DNA of 64,000 nucleotides from an uncultured Isosphaeraceae bacterium (GCA_945957605.1 CAMFLR010000005.1:124001-188000); one strand, 5' to 3'; counted from the first letter of the stretch, positions 28,608-37,710 are shown. A program made the numbers and translations. Notes: generated by a model not told the origin, from the letters alone.

Positions 28608-29528
28608 ATGTACTGGAAAGATCGGGTGTATGGCGAGGTTTCAATCGATGATCCCGCCGTTCTGGCTCTCATCGCTAGGCCCACGTTTCAGCGGTTGAAA
28701 GGGATTCGCCAGGCTGGCCCATCTGCGCTCGCCTACCCATTCAAAAATGTCACCCGCTTCGAGCATAGCCTGGGTGTTTATCTCTTGCTGCGTCGCCTCG
28801 GGGCCGAGCCGAAGGAACTGCTCGCCGGTCTCTTGCACGACATATCGCACACCGCTTTTTCCCACGCGGTCGATTTCATCTTCGCGTCGGAAGAACAAGA
28901 TCACCACGAAGGGCTCAAGCCCGTATTCCTCAAGCGGCCCGACATGAAAGCCGCGATCGCTTCGATTGGCTACGCGCCCGAAGATTTCTTTGACGACAGC
29001 GTGTTTCCGCTCCTCGAACGTCCCCTGCCCGGCCTCTGTGCCGATCGCCTCGATTACTTTCTCCGCGATAGCCTCGCCTGCAAAGTGATCACGCCTGACC
29101 TCGCCGCGCGGTTCTTGAACAACCTGACGGTCGTGGACAACACGATCGCCTTCAAGGATCCGTCCGTAGCCCGGTTGGCCCGCGATCGCTTCGCGGAGAT
29201 GAACCGCGATTGGTGGGCGAGCGATAGCGAGTCGTACATCTACAACGAATTCGCCGACGCCATGCGCGAAGGTTTCCGCCTCGGTGTTTTGAGTAAGAAT
29301 GATTTGCTCGCGGACGATGCGCACGTTCTCGCGTGCCTGCAATCGGCGCATGATCCTATTATCGATTCAAAACTCTACCATATTCAAAACTACAAGCCTG
29401 AATTGCTCGAAGGCTACCAGGGGAAGATCACGCCCAAAACGCGCTGGATCGACCCGCCGATTGTTTCGAGTGCGGGACTGGTGCGTTTGAGCGAGCTTGG
29501 CGGTTCACCGGCGCGGGAGCGGGCGTAA
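28608..29528 (+). CDS. HD-domain phosphohydrolase
   Basis: About 306 residues. The metal motif is complete: His in RFEHSLGVYLLL, HD in GLLHDISHTAFSH, and Asp in LCADRLDYFLRD. It resembles the COG1078 dNTPase/(p)ppGpp-type HD proteins, so it probably hydrolyses a phosphorylated nucleotide. A GTG two codons upstream (28602) is the alternative start. Its TAA overlaps the next ATG (TAATG), so the two products are translationally coupled. Confidence 0.9.
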   Translation: MYWKDRVYGEVSIDDPAVLALIARPTFQRLKGIRQAGPSALAYPFKNVTRFEHSLGVYLLLRRLGAEPKELLAGLLHDISHTAFSHAVDFIFASEEQDHHEGLKPVFLKRPDMKAAIASIGYAPEDFFDDSVFPLLERPLPGLCADRLDYFLRDSLACKVITPDLAARFLNNLTVVDNTIAFKDPSVARLARDRFAEMNRDWWASDSESYIYNEFADAMREGFRLGVLSKNDLLADDAHVLACLQSAHDPIIDSKLYHIQNYKPELLEGYQGKITPKTRWIDPPIVSSAGLVRLSELGGSPARERA

Positions 29529-29749
29529 TGGGTTCGTTGATCAGGGCGGTCAAATGCAAGTCGTGCGGCGACAAGCACGACCTCTTCTACGCGGCCAACG
29601 AGCCAATCAGCCGCAACGGCCGGTACGTCTACTCGTGCCCAGAAACCGGCGAGGAAACCGTCTTCCGACGCGCCGGCACCGATCCCTCCCCTGCCCCCAA
29701 ATGCCCGGCCGGGGCGATCACGATCGAACGCTCGCATCGCGAGTTGTGA
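29528..29749 (+). CDS. Small zinc-ribbon protein coupled to the HD hydrolase
   Basis: 73 residues starting one base before the end of the upstream stop (TAATG). CKSCG at ~10-14 and two further Cys (YSCPETG and PKCPAG) could form a zinc site. No TM segment. Being coupled, it may be a partner or regulator of the HD enzyme; this is inference. Confidence 0.75.
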   Translation: MGSLIRAVKCKSCGDKHDLFYAANEPISRNGRYVYSCPETGEETVFRRAGTDPSPAPKCPAGAITIERSHREL

Positions 29750-29930
29750 GCGATTGGGTCGCATGATGCGACGTTCATTCACATTCGACGTGGGTCGTCG
29801 CGCGCTCGTATCGCTTCGATCGAGAACCAAGTAGCGCCTTCTGGACGGCTCGCCTGCGCGCGTGGAGAATGAGTTCGCTGCCGAGGGGGTCGGCGGCTCG
29901 TAACGTGCTGTCGACTCGAGGACTCATCTC

Positions 29931-30929
29931 ATGGCTTGCAAACGAACGGCCTGTTTCGTTTTTGTCGCTGTCACTTGCATATTCGTCGGAGATGTTCGCT
30001 TCGCAAACGCACAATTAGTCGCCAACGCCCCCGACGAGCCAGAGATGCGATTTCGTTTCGACGCACAGCGATTTCGAACGCTTCGCGAAACGGTGGACAA
30101 GCGATTGAACGAGAGCAAATCAAAAAACGCGTCTGCTCAGGCCGCTCATGAAAAGGCAAAGCAACTGGTCGCGGAAACGGAGAAGGCATGGAATGAGGCG
30201 AGGCTGGTCACCGACATCGCCAAAATCGCCCCTAAGGAATATGAGGTAGAATTTCAGCAGGGAAAAGAAACGTATGACGGTGAAATCGTTCTTTCCCAAG
30301 CCGATCTGGTGAGGGCCAAGGAAAACGTCAAAGCGAGAGAAGCGCTGATCCAACGGCTCGAACAACAACCTCACGAAAACGTCCAGGCGCTCATTCTCAT
30401 CTTTGGTCAAAAACAATCGCTTGAAGCCGACCGCCTTGGAATTCCTATGGCGCAAATCAAGATCGATCAGGCTCAGAGCAAGAAGGATGTGCTGATCACG
30501 TGGGAGGCGCCCGTAAAGCGGAAGAGTCTGGCCGATGCGATCGAGAAGGCGAAACGTGATGAGGCGGAAAAACTTCGCAATCATACCAAGGCGAAGGAGC
30601 ATGCCGAGCGCCTTGTGACCGAAATGCCCTATCCGATCGTCGTCTCCGTCGAAGAAATCAAAATGCTGACGAAGTTTGAAGCTGCAACGAAAGCGTGGAA
30701 AAAGCTATGTGCTGAACGCGCTGCCGTGCGCGAGAATCCTGACAAGAAGCAGACGATTTCCAAAGCGTCATTCGAAGAACTGGAACGCTCGATCGAAAGC
30801 GTTCAGACGGCCTGGGACGACTTTCTCGAATCCCAAGCCCAAACTCGCGATGTCGCATTCGGCACGCGGTTGCAGCAAACACTGCAGGCGGCGAAGGCCA
30901 GCCAGAAGGACGCCGGCAAGAAGGATTGA
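29931..30929 (+). CDS. Exported coiled-coil protein
   Basis: 332 residues with a signal peptide (MACKRTACFVFVAVTCIFVG). The mature part is Lys/Glu/Gln-rich with long heptad-like helices (QAAHEKAKQLVAETEKAWNE), so a periplasmic coiled coil. No enzymatic motif seen. It is 142 nt upstream of another small exported protein. Confidence 0.75.
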   Translation: MACKRTACFVFVAVTCIFVGDVRFANAQLVANAPDEPEMRFRFDAQRFRTLRETVDKRLNESKSKNASAQAAHEKAKQLVAETEKAWNEARLVTDIAKIAPKEYEVEFQQGKETYDGEIVLSQADLVRAKENVKAREALIQRLEQQPHENVQALILIFGQKQSLEADRLGIPMAQIKIDQAQSKKDVLITWEAPVKRKSLADAIEKAKRDEAEKLRNHTKAKEHAERLVTEMPYPIVVSVEEIKMLTKFEAATKAWKKLCAERAAVRENPDKKQTISKASFEELERSIESVQTAWDDFLESQAQTRDVAFGTRLQQTLQAAKASQKDAGKKD

Positions 30930-31071
30930 GTCCATTACAAGGGAGACGAATCCCCTGCTTTTTCGCTACAAACTCTCCAAATTTGCAGCCAATCCCAAAA
31001 AAACATCAATGGGTTTCTCGTGTGATAGACTCCCCTCGGAGATTTCGAGTGGACACATCGCGGAGAAACTC

Positions 31072-31515
31072 ATGCCCAGGACTCTTTGCCGAGGCTTGAT
31101 CGCCACCGCGGCCATCCTGGTCGCGTTGGGCTCGGCACGCTCTGCCGAAGCGCAACTCTTTCATAGATCCGGCCCGTATAGCAATACATATAACGCTATG
31201 GTCACGGGTGCCAATTACGATATCTGGAACCAGCAGCACGCTGAAAAGCAGCTCCAGAAGGTTCAGTCGCGGCTCAGCTCCGACGCCGCCCGACAGGATC
31301 CCGCCGCCTACAGCCGCGACTCCTATCGAGCCGCTATGCTGCAACACCGCATTCAGGTCGACGAATGGCTGATCCGGTACAACCTGTGCCAGCAACAGGG
31401 ACCTTACCCGAGACAGGTCTGTTTGGACCCCGTCTCGCGAGCCGCCATCATCGACGTCGCCCGCCCGCCGGGTGCCCCGCCAACCCGAATTTGCGATAAG
31501 TGGTACTGCCCGTGA
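31072..31515 (+). CDS. Small exported protein, unknown
   Basis: 147 residues from the ATG at 31072, with a signal peptide (RGLIATAAILVALGSARSAE). It has a Gln/Tyr-rich helix region and paired Cys in NLCQQQ, RQVCLDP, RICDKWYCP that may form disulfides. The frame is open back to 30676 in the coding strand of the preceding gene, but that part is a shadow. No family recognised. Confidence 0.65.
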   Translation: MPRTLCRGLIATAAILVALGSARSAEAQLFHRSGPYSNTYNAMVTGANYDIWNQQHAEKQLQKVQSRLSSDAARQDPAAYSRDSYRAAMLQHRIQVDEWLIRYNLCQQQGPYPRQVCLDPVSRAAIIDVARPPGAPPTRICDKWYCP

Positions 31516-31590
31516 TGATTGCGATCGCCTGACGGTAAGCGATCCGACTCGCATCGCGAGCCATTCACTATAAACAGTCGAATACATGTT

Positions 31591-31632
31591 GCAGGATGGT
31601 CTGGACAGGAAAACTTGTCCCAGCCATCCTGC
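31591..31632. repeat. Inverted repeat (hairpin)
   Basis: GCAGGATGG pairs perfectly with CCATCCTGC, with further pairing of CTGGACA to TTGTCCCAG inside. The right arm TTGTCCCAGCCATCC recurs with one change at 31975-31990. Confidence 0.65.
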
Positions 31633-31807
31633 GATTTCATTTGCGCCTTCGCTTTTCTGCCAGGACGACGCGCCAATTAATCGACCGTCCCAGCGTACGA
31701 GCGCAACATCAACACGATCGAGCCGAACTCGTCTCGGTCAGGTGCAACACTGTTGAAATAAGAACGACTCACGATGGCTTTCAGGGTGATCGATTCAGAC
31801 CGTCGGC

Positions 31808-31877
31808 TGCCACAGGTGGTATGCCACCAGTGCGCCCTAGGCGAGTTCCAACACACTGGTGTCGTACCCCAGTGGCA
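31808..31877. repeat. 70-bp imperfect inverted repeat
   Basis: The left arm (31808-31832) matches the reverse complement of the right arm (31854-31877) at about 20 of 24 positions (TGCCAC...CCACCAGTG against CACTGGTG...CAGTGGCA). A compact loop lies between. Looks like a REP/MITE-type palindrome. Confidence 0.6.
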
Positions 31878-31958
31878 ACCCAGAAAAGGCGGATCTGGCG
31901 CGAATATGGCTCACTACCCTGAAGCCCTGCATGAGCCATTAAAAACGAATAGGATTAG

Positions 31959-31990
31959 GCGGCCAGGACGATTCGTTGTCCCGGCCATCC
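31959..31990. repeat. Inverted repeat sharing an arm with 31591-31632
   Basis: GGCGGCCAGGAC and GTTGTCCCGGCCATCC form an imperfect stem. The right arm repeats that of the hairpin at 31591, so the two may be the ends of one ~400-bp element. Confidence 0.5.
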
Positions 31991-32051
31991 AAGCAAATCC
32001 AACATTTCGGCCATCATTTTTGTCGAGCCGTTAGTCGGAGTTTGATAGTAC

Positions 32052-33047
32052 TCAATCCAGCACCTCAACCACCGATCGATACCCCGACAATCCTGGCAAG
32101 CTTTCGAGCGACCGCCGTACCGTCCTGCGCTGCAGGAATTTCACACCGCGCGCCTGAATCGTCACCGAACGGCCGACGACGCGGACATCAATGCTCTTCG
32201 TCCGATCGCCAACCGCGTCGTTTGCCTGACGTTCGATGCGCCGCTTGATCGCCGCGTCGGCCGCGGGATCGGTGCGGGGCTCGACCTTGATTCCGCTATT
32301 GTTTTCCGGCTCGGCGGCAGGACGTGGCATCCAGCGATTGAACAGCGGGAATCCGCGCCGGGGCGGAGGGGCCATCGCTTCGGTCTTTTTCTCTTTTTCC
32401 TTGAGCTTTTCAAGCTTTTCCTTGCTGAGCTCTTCGTCGAGCAAATCTTTATCGCTTCCCAGCGGTTTCGGATCGAGGTTGTCGAACTCGTCGCGCATTG
32501 TGCGCGTGCGACTGGGCAAAGTCGTTCCGTTCAGCGATGAATTCACGCGTGATCGGCCTGGAATTATCGTCGACGTGCCTGATCGCGGAATGCTCGGCGC
32601 GGTGATGGGAGGGATTCCATCAACAGGCACCGATTCAATCACGTTGCCGCGAAACCGGTCGGAGGGAAGCGGCATCAATTCGGGCGTGCTGCGTGACGCG
32701 GGCTTGTCGCCGGGCATTTCGAGCGGAGGCAGGCCGCCGTCGGCCGAGGACGAGATGCTGGGCGGTGGCAGAGGTGCGGTGATCGGCTTGTTTCGATTTG
32801 ACGGAACCGTCAGGCCTGGAAGCGCCAGCACAGGCCGGTCTTCTCGCGCTGGGGGAGCGGGAGATGGCGCCGGTTTGGGATCGACGGGGGCCGGAATTGG
32901 CGCGGGCGCTTCGGGCGCCGAGCCTTCAGGGCCGGTGAGCGGCGGCGGGCCTCCGTCGGCCAGGCCGAGGGATGGAGCGAGCGGTCCCGCTGTCGCGAGG
33001 AACGTAAGCGAGAGAACCAGGCGTCGCGCCACCGCGTTAGCATCCAT
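32052..33047 (-). CDS. Exported Pro-rich protein with BON-like C-terminal domain
   Basis: About 331 residues, starting at the ATG at 33047 and a signal peptide (RRLVLSLTFLATAGPLAPS). Residues ~45-230 are Pro/Ser/Gly/Ala-rich and probably disordered. The C-terminal ~75 residues (AADAAIKRRIERQANDA, IDVRVVGRSVTIQARGVKFL, YRSVVEVLD) have the alpha/beta pattern of a BON domain, which binds phospholipid or protein surfaces. The upstream frame extension to 33146 is not convincing. Confidence 0.75.
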   Translation of the reverse strand: MDANAVARRLVLSLTFLATAGPLAPSLGLADGGPPPLTGPEGSAPEAPAPIPAPVDPKPAPSPAPPAREDRPVLALPGLTVPSNRNKPITAPLPPPSISSSADGGLPPLEMPGDKPASRSTPELMPLPSDRFRGNVIESVPVDGIPPITAPSIPRSGTSTIIPGRSRVNSSLNGTTLPSRTRTMRDEFDNLDPKPLGSDKDLLDEELSKEKLEKLKEKEKKTEAMAPPPRRGFPLFNRWMPRPAAEPENNSGIKVEPRTDPAADAAIKRRIERQANDAVGDRTKSIDVRVVGRSVTIQARGVKFLQRRTVRRSLESLPGLSGYRSVVEVLD

Positions 33048-33160
33048 GGGGACGTCCCCACCTTTCAAGAACAGGCCGGCTCGCCGTTGCATTTCGGCAT
33101 GATTCGTCATCAAAATCGGCACACCAGGGCAATTCGGATGAGGCAAACCGGGGCGACCAC

Positions 33161-33925
33161 ATGCGATTCAAGGCGGAAACGGCGATTATCACCGGGGCAT
33201 CGAGCGGTCTTGGTGCCGAAATGGCCCGCCAACTCGCCCGCACAGGCGTCAAAGTCGGCCTGACCGCCCGGCGCGAGCCTGAACTCGAATCGCTCGCCCA
33301 GGAAATTCGAGCCGCCGGCGGAATCGCGTTCCTCGCCCCGGCCGACGCCGCCGACCCCGCGTCAACTCGCGCCGCGTTCGCACAACTGACCGAAGCGCTT
33401 GGCCCAGTCGATTTGCTCATCGCCAATGCAGGTGTCGGCCTGCATGTGACCGCCGACCAGTTCTCGGCGGAAAAGTTCGACAAGATGACACGAGTGAATC
33501 TCATCGCTGTGGCCTACGCGATCGAGGCGGTTTTGCCCACGATGCGCGAACGCAAGAGCGGGCAAATTGTGGGTATCAGCAGCCTGGCGAGTTATCGCGG
33601 ACTCCCCGGCTCGGCCGGATACTCCGCGACGAAGGCGGGACTCACATCGCTGCTCGAAGGGTTGCGGGCCGAGCTTGCCGGCTCGGGCGTGAAGGTGACG
33701 GCGGTGCATCCGGGATTTGTTCGGACGCCGATGACCGCCGGGTCGAACCACCGGCAGCCGTTCATGATGGATCCCGAGCCAGCCGCGCGAATCATGCTCC
33801 GCGGCATCGCGCGTGGCAAACGCAGGGTCGACTTTCCCTTGCCGATGGTCGCGCTGCTCAGAGGAGTTCAATTCATGCCGGGCTGGCTCTACGATCGACT
33901 GGCGAATCGCCTCTTCAATCCATAG
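33161..33925 (+). CDS. Short-chain dehydrogenase/reductase
   Basis: 254 residues, classical SDR. The cofactor motif is TGASSGLGAEMARQLA; RR after strand 2 (GLTARRE) suggests NADP(H) preference. NAGVG and the catalytic Ser/YSATK (GISSLASYRG, SAGYSATKAGL) are intact. C-terminal LLRGVQFMPGWLYDRLANRL is an amphipathic tail. Substrate unknown. It converges on the next gene with a 4-bp gap. Confidence 0.92.
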   Translation: MRFKAETAIITGASSGLGAEMARQLARTGVKVGLTARREPELESLAQEIRAAGGIAFLAPADAADPASTRAAFAQLTEALGPVDLLIANAGVGLHVTADQFSAEKFDKMTRVNLIAVAYAIEAVLPTMRERKSGQIVGISSLASYRGLPGSAGYSATKAGLTSLLEGLRAELAGSGVKVTAVHPGFVRTPMTAGSNHRQPFMMDPEPAARIMLRGIARGKRRVDFPLPMVALLRGVQFMPGWLYDRLANRLFNP

Positions 33926-33929
33926 CGTG

Positions 33930-34280
33930 TCAGTACGCCTTGGTCGGCGTTCCCGTGACGATTTGCTTCAACTCGCCATAAATGCCGACGGGAATCCCCA
34001 CAAGAGTCGCACCAGCGACTTTAACGACAGTATTGTTGCCCGAGGTTTCGTAATATTCTCTGGGCTTGTAAAAGAGCGGATGGCGCTCAATGAAGGCGGT
34101 TGAAGTGCCAGCCGTTGACGGTTTTTCGGCAACAAAACCTGGCCCGGCCGAACTGCCGAGCGGCGGCTCGTTCGCGGCCATCGTACGGCGAGAGGGACCC
34201 CCCTGGCAGCCGGTGATTCCCAGGAGAACCAGACCCGACAGCAGAGAACAGAGAGCTACCGTCCGTTGATTGCGTCGCAT
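33930..34280 (-). CDS. Small lipoprotein
   Basis: 116 residues from the ATG at 34280; lipobox LGITGC gives a lipid-anchored protein. The C-terminal half has a hydrophobic Gly/Val-rich helix (VVKVAGATLVGIPVGIYGE). No family recognised. The start was placed at the ATG that begins a proper signal (MRRNQRTVALCSLLSGLVLL); the frame extends 15 codons further upstream. Confidence 0.72.
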   Translation of the reverse strand: MRRNQRTVALCSLLSGLVLLGITGCQGGPSRRTMAANEPPLGSSAGPGFVAEKPSTAGTSTAFIERHPLFYKPREYYETSGNNTVVKVAGATLVGIPVGIYGELKQIVTGTPTKAY

Positions 34281-34373
34281 CGTATCGCGTCCTTTCCGGC
34301 GCGCAAGGACCAGTACGGCCCTCATCGCGCCCGATAAGGAATCTTACCCCGCGACGAGCTTCAGAGGCGGAAA

Positions 34374-34892
34374 TCAGCCGCCCGCGGGATCGCCGAATGT
34401 AACGCACCAAGCGGCTGTGCCGTCCGTCGCGGTCGCGTAACCCGCACCGATCTGGGAATAATTTCCGAGGATCGCACGGCGATGCGGCGGGCTATGCATC
34501 CAGGCGTCAACCGCCTCTTCGGGCGTGGTTTGTCCATATGCGACGTTCTCCGCCGCACTCTGGTAAACATAGCCGACGCGTTTCATGCGGTCGAACGGAC
34601 TCGACCAGTCCGCCCCGCGATGCGACATCTTTTGACGTCTGGCCATATCGGCCGCATGCAACTCGGCCGCGCGCTGGAGTTTGGGATCGATCTCAAAAGG
34701 CGGTAGTTTTCGCTCGGCTCGCTCGCGATTATGCAACTCGACCACTCGTTCGAGCCACGCGGATTGGTCGGGGACTTCGTCGCGGGAAACACGAGGGCGC
34801 GCAGGCTGGCGCGTCGGCGGTGAATTGCACGCCGTGAGCATCGCGCCGTAAACGGCGAGGATCGCAAGAAAGAGTTGGGCTGTACGCCTCAT
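34374..34892 (-). CDS. CAP-domain (SCP/PR-1) lipoprotein
   Basis: About 172 residues. A signal peptide ends in lipobox AMLTAC. The CAP fold is clear: LHNRERAERKLPPF, AAELHAADMA, KMSHRG, SAAENVAYG and WMHSPPHRRAILG, with the conserved His/Glu residues. CAP proteins bind ligands or act in stress and envelope roles. An ATG six codons upstream (34910) is an alternative start. Confidence 0.9.
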   Translation of the reverse strand: MRRTAQLFLAILAVYGAMLTACNSPPTRQPARPRVSRDEVPDQSAWLERVVELHNRERAERKLPPFEIDPKLQRAAELHAADMARRQKMSHRGADWSSPFDRMKRVGYVYQSAAENVAYGQTTPEEAVDAWMHSPPHRRAILGNYSQIGAGYATATDGTAAWCVTFGDPAGG

Positions 34893-35047
34893 GTCGGGGA
34901 TTTTCGGCATTAGGGCGAACTTGGCAAGATCGGTTCTTGTGCTGAGGGTAGGTCGCCCAGACTGGTCGAATCAATTGCTCCGGCCTTATGATGAAGGAGA
35001 CGGCACACAATGCCTGTCCCTCTCATCAGACCAAGAGACCGCGCGCA

Positions 35048-35872
35048 ATGACGACGGGCGCTCGCATCTATATCGCCTTTGACTTCGAGACCACCGGCCT
35101 CAGCGCGCTTGATGATCGCGTGATTGAAGTTGGCGCTGTAAAGTTTGACGAAAGTGGCGAAGTTCTCGACACGTTTGAGTCGCTGGTCAATCCGGGACGG
35201 TCTTCAAGCGCTCGTGCGCTTGCCGTGCACCGCATCAGCGACGCGGAACTTACCTTCGCCCCACGTGCGACCGAAGTTTTCCCGCAATTCCTCGACTTCC
35301 TCGGCGATCCCGAACATTCGACGCTGATTGCCCACAATGCCAGCTTCGATGCGGGCTTTCTTGGGGCCGAAGTGGCGAGGTTGGGGCAGGCGATTCCTGC
35401 ACATGCGGTGGTTGATACGCTCGCGTTTGCCCGCAGGCGCTTGCCGAACTTATATAGCCATCGCCTTGAAGCGCTCGCGCAGTATTTCGAGATCGAGAAT
35501 GATGGCGCTCACCGCGCCCTGGCCGATAGCTTGCGCGTGAAGTCGCTTTGGTTTGCACTGGGAGGCGAGGCGGCGCTCGCGACCATTACCCCTGCAATCT
35601 ATCCGGTTCACGACCCGGCTGGCCCCTTCCCTGCCCCTCGCGGATGGGATCGACTCGCCCGCGCTGCGCTTCATGGCCTGCGTGTGCGGATGATTTACGA
35701 AGGCGGACGGCGCGGAGAAACTCCTCGTGAGATTACGCCTCAGAAGTTCCTCAATCGTGGCGGCGTCGCTTATGTGACGTCCTGGTGCCATATTGACGCC
35801 AAGGAAAAGCAGTTTCGGCTCGATCGAGTGCGTAGTTATGAAGTATTAGGCGAGGAGCCTACGTTTCTTTGA
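35048..35872 (+). CDS. DnaQ-type 3'-5' exonuclease fused to a WYL-like domain
   Basis: About 274 residues from the ATG at 35048. The exonuclease domain (~5-170) has ExoI FDFETTGL, ExoII AHNASFDAGFL, and the terminal His/Asp in AHRALADS, so all catalytic acids are present. The C-terminal ~65 residues (LRVRMIYEGG, REITPQKFLNRGG, YVTSWCHIDAKEKQFRLDRV) match a WYL domain, a ligand- or nucleic-acid-sensing module. Such a fusion suggests regulated exonuclease activity in repair or defence. Confidence 0.88.
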   Translation: MTTGARIYIAFDFETTGLSALDDRVIEVGAVKFDESGEVLDTFESLVNPGRSSSARALAVHRISDAELTFAPRATEVFPQFLDFLGDPEHSTLIAHNASFDAGFLGAEVARLGQAIPAHAVVDTLAFARRRLPNLYSHRLEALAQYFEIENDGAHRALADSLRVKSLWFALGGEAALATITPAIYPVHDPAGPFPAPRGWDRLARAALHGLRVRMIYEGGRRGETPREITPQKFLNRGGVAYVTSWCHIDAKEKQFRLDRVRSYEVLGEEPTFL

Positions 35873-36000
35873 AATAAAGCCGTAATAAATGGGAGATAAA
35901 ACGCGATTGAAACCCGGTGAGTAACCGACTATTCTAGCGGTTCAGGATGACGAACTACGGACTACCCAGGTTGCCGGTGTTAACGAAGGCGGAGCGACTG

Positions 36001-36558
36001 ATGACGACCCCTTTGATCTTGATCGTGTTAGGAGCGCTCTGCCGGATTTTGCCGCACTACCCGAACGCCGTCGCGATTGGCGCGGTCTCGCTCTTCGCGG
36101 GCGCTAAATTGCCCAGGCGCTGGGCTTGGATCGTCCCCATTGGATCGATGGCGCTCGCCGACATTTGGCTCGACTGGGGTACCACGAACGCAACCGTCTT
36201 CACGGTGAGCCGAGTCACCATCTATCTGACATATGTGGCGATTTGCTTCATTGGCCAGTTCGCTCGCTGGTTGACTGAGCACAAGGCCACGATTGCGGTT
36301 CTGCCGCTCTCGTTCGCCTGCTCTTGCCTGTTCTTCGTCACGACGAACTTCGCCGAGTGGGCGGCCGGCCCGCTCAAGCTTTACCCGCACACCTTCGCGG
36401 GACTGGTCGAATGCTACGCCTCGGCGCTTCCGTTCTTCCAGAATACGGTTTATGCGGATCTCGCCGGCGTGACCGTTCTCTTCGGTCTCGACGCCTTCGC
36501 CCGCTCGCTGGCGGCGCGTAAGCCTGTGGCGGCTCCCGCTGAGCTGGCCGAGGTCTGA
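36001..36558 (+). CDS. DUF6580 membrane protein
   Basis: About 185 residues from the ATG at 36001 (GGAG upstream). Five to six hydrophobic segments with the DUF6580 pattern CRILPHYPNAVAIGAVSLFA, PIGSMALADIWLDWG and FFVTTNFAEWAAG. Such proteins resemble ECF-type substrate-specificity (S) components; the transported molecule is unknown. The frame is open to 35947 but the added N-terminus is polar and unlikely. Confidence 0.8.
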   Translation: MTTPLILIVLGALCRILPHYPNAVAIGAVSLFAGAKLPRRWAWIVPIGSMALADIWLDWGTTNATVFTVSRVTIYLTYVAICFIGQFARWLTEHKATIAVLPLSFACSCLFFVTTNFAEWAAGPLKLYPHTFAGLVECYASALPFFQNTVYADLAGVTVLFGLDAFARSLAARKPVAAPAELAEV

Positions 36559-36692
36559 TCCGGAGATTTCTCCGTAATTCGTATCAAGCGGACCGCCACC
36601 AATTCCCCCCTCGGTCGGTCTCGGGCAAGTCCCGCCCGAGACTCCTTGGTTGTGTTTTGAATCGCGTGCTCGAATTGAGACGAGGAGTCGGC

Positions 36693-37373
36693 GTGCCGGG
36701 GTTGCTCGTAAGTGTGCGGTCAGTGGAAGAAGCGCGAATCGCAGTAGCCACGGGCGCCACGGTTATCGACATCAAGGAACCAAGTCGCGGACCGCTCGGT
36801 CGCGCCTCGGTCGAAGTCTGGAAAGCCGTGCGCGCGGCCGTCCCCCGCGCCACGCCGGTTTCCGTCGCGCTCGGTGAGCTTCACGAGCTCGAAGCGGCAA
36901 CAGAACCGCTCGACTGGACAGGAATCTCCTTCCGCAAGGTTGGCCTGGCCGCCGAACGGATCGACTGGGCCGATCGCTGGGCCGCTATTCGCGCCCGCCA
37001 TCCCGGTCCCCCCTGGATCGCGACCATTTACGCCGATTGGAACGTGGCGCAGTCGCCACCTCCCCGCGAAATCGTCGACATCGCGCTCTCCATTCCTGAC
37101 TGTATCGGCTTCCTCATCGACACCTGGGACAAGTCTCGCCCCAACCGGCTCGATGACTCGTGGTTCCCGTTGGTCGCACGTGCGAAAGCCGCAGGCCGGC
37201 TGGTCACACTCGCAGGCGGGCTCGACGCCAATGCGATTCGCCGCCTTGCCCCGCTCGGCCCCGACCTCTTCGGCGTGCGTTCGGCGGTTTGTGTCGCAGG
37301 CGACCGCGGTGCCACGCTCGACCCTGCACGCGTCGCCGATCTGGTGCAACTGACCGCCTCTTTGAAGTTCTAG
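36693..37373 (+). CDS. mfnB: (5-formylfuran-3-yl)methyl phosphate synthase (MfnB)
   Basis: About 226 residues. MfnB builds the furan precursor of methanofuran from two glyceraldehyde-3-phosphates; in planctomycetes it belongs to the tetrahydromethanopterin/methanofuran C1 pathway. Signature blocks: LLVSVRSVEEA, VIDIKEPSRGPLG, RKVGLAA, FLIDTWDKSRPN and LAGGLDA, with the Schiff-base Lys residues. The GTG at 36693, with GAGGAG upstream, gives the family-typical start; a TTG at 36657 would extend by 12 codons. No other C1-pathway genes are in the window. Confidence 0.9.
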   Translation: MPGLLVSVRSVEEARIAVATGATVIDIKEPSRGPLGRASVEVWKAVRAAVPRATPVSVALGELHELEAATEPLDWTGISFRKVGLAAERIDWADRWAAIRARHPGPPWIATIYADWNVAQSPPPREIVDIALSIPDCIGFLIDTWDKSRPNRLDDSWFPLVARAKAAGRLVTLAGGLDANAIRRLAPLGPDLFGVRSAVCVAGDRGATLDPARVADLVQLTASLKF

Positions 37374-37710
37374 TACTTGGTCAACAAGCAAAAACTCGGG
37401 TGCGACTGGCTATGCCAGTGCTCTTAAATCCAGGCGGAAAACAGAAGATCGCTCGCAAAGCCCTTGGCACCCAAACCCAAGACCTTGCTCTGTCAGCCCT
37501 ATAAAATCTCGAAAATCGGCCCAAAACCCGTTCCGCCAAGTGCTCGTGGATGTTTTCCGGCGCGATGAAGTCGGTTAAGATACGCGGGGGGTTGTTCGGG
37601 TTGGCGCGTCTGCGTTCGTACGAAACGCCTTCCCACATGTCTTGTCATCTCGCATTACCACCGGGTTCACTCTTTGCTCTGACGAATCCGTCAGACGGGG
37701 GCCGTTTACC
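37374..37710. other. Intergenic region with a small hairpin
   Basis: 337 bp. A hairpin ACTGGC-TAT-GCCAGT lies at 37405-37419. The rest has no recognised feature except the presumed promoter of the sugar-binding protein gene. Confidence 0.45.

Larger units (their letters stand above)
31516..32051. other. Intergenic region with clustered inverted repeats
   Basis: 536 bp of apparently non-coding DNA holding three strong inverted repeats (31591-31632, 31808-31877, 31959-31990), listed separately. No ORF is convincing. It lies between a plus-strand gene and the end of a minus-strand gene. Confidence 0.6.
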
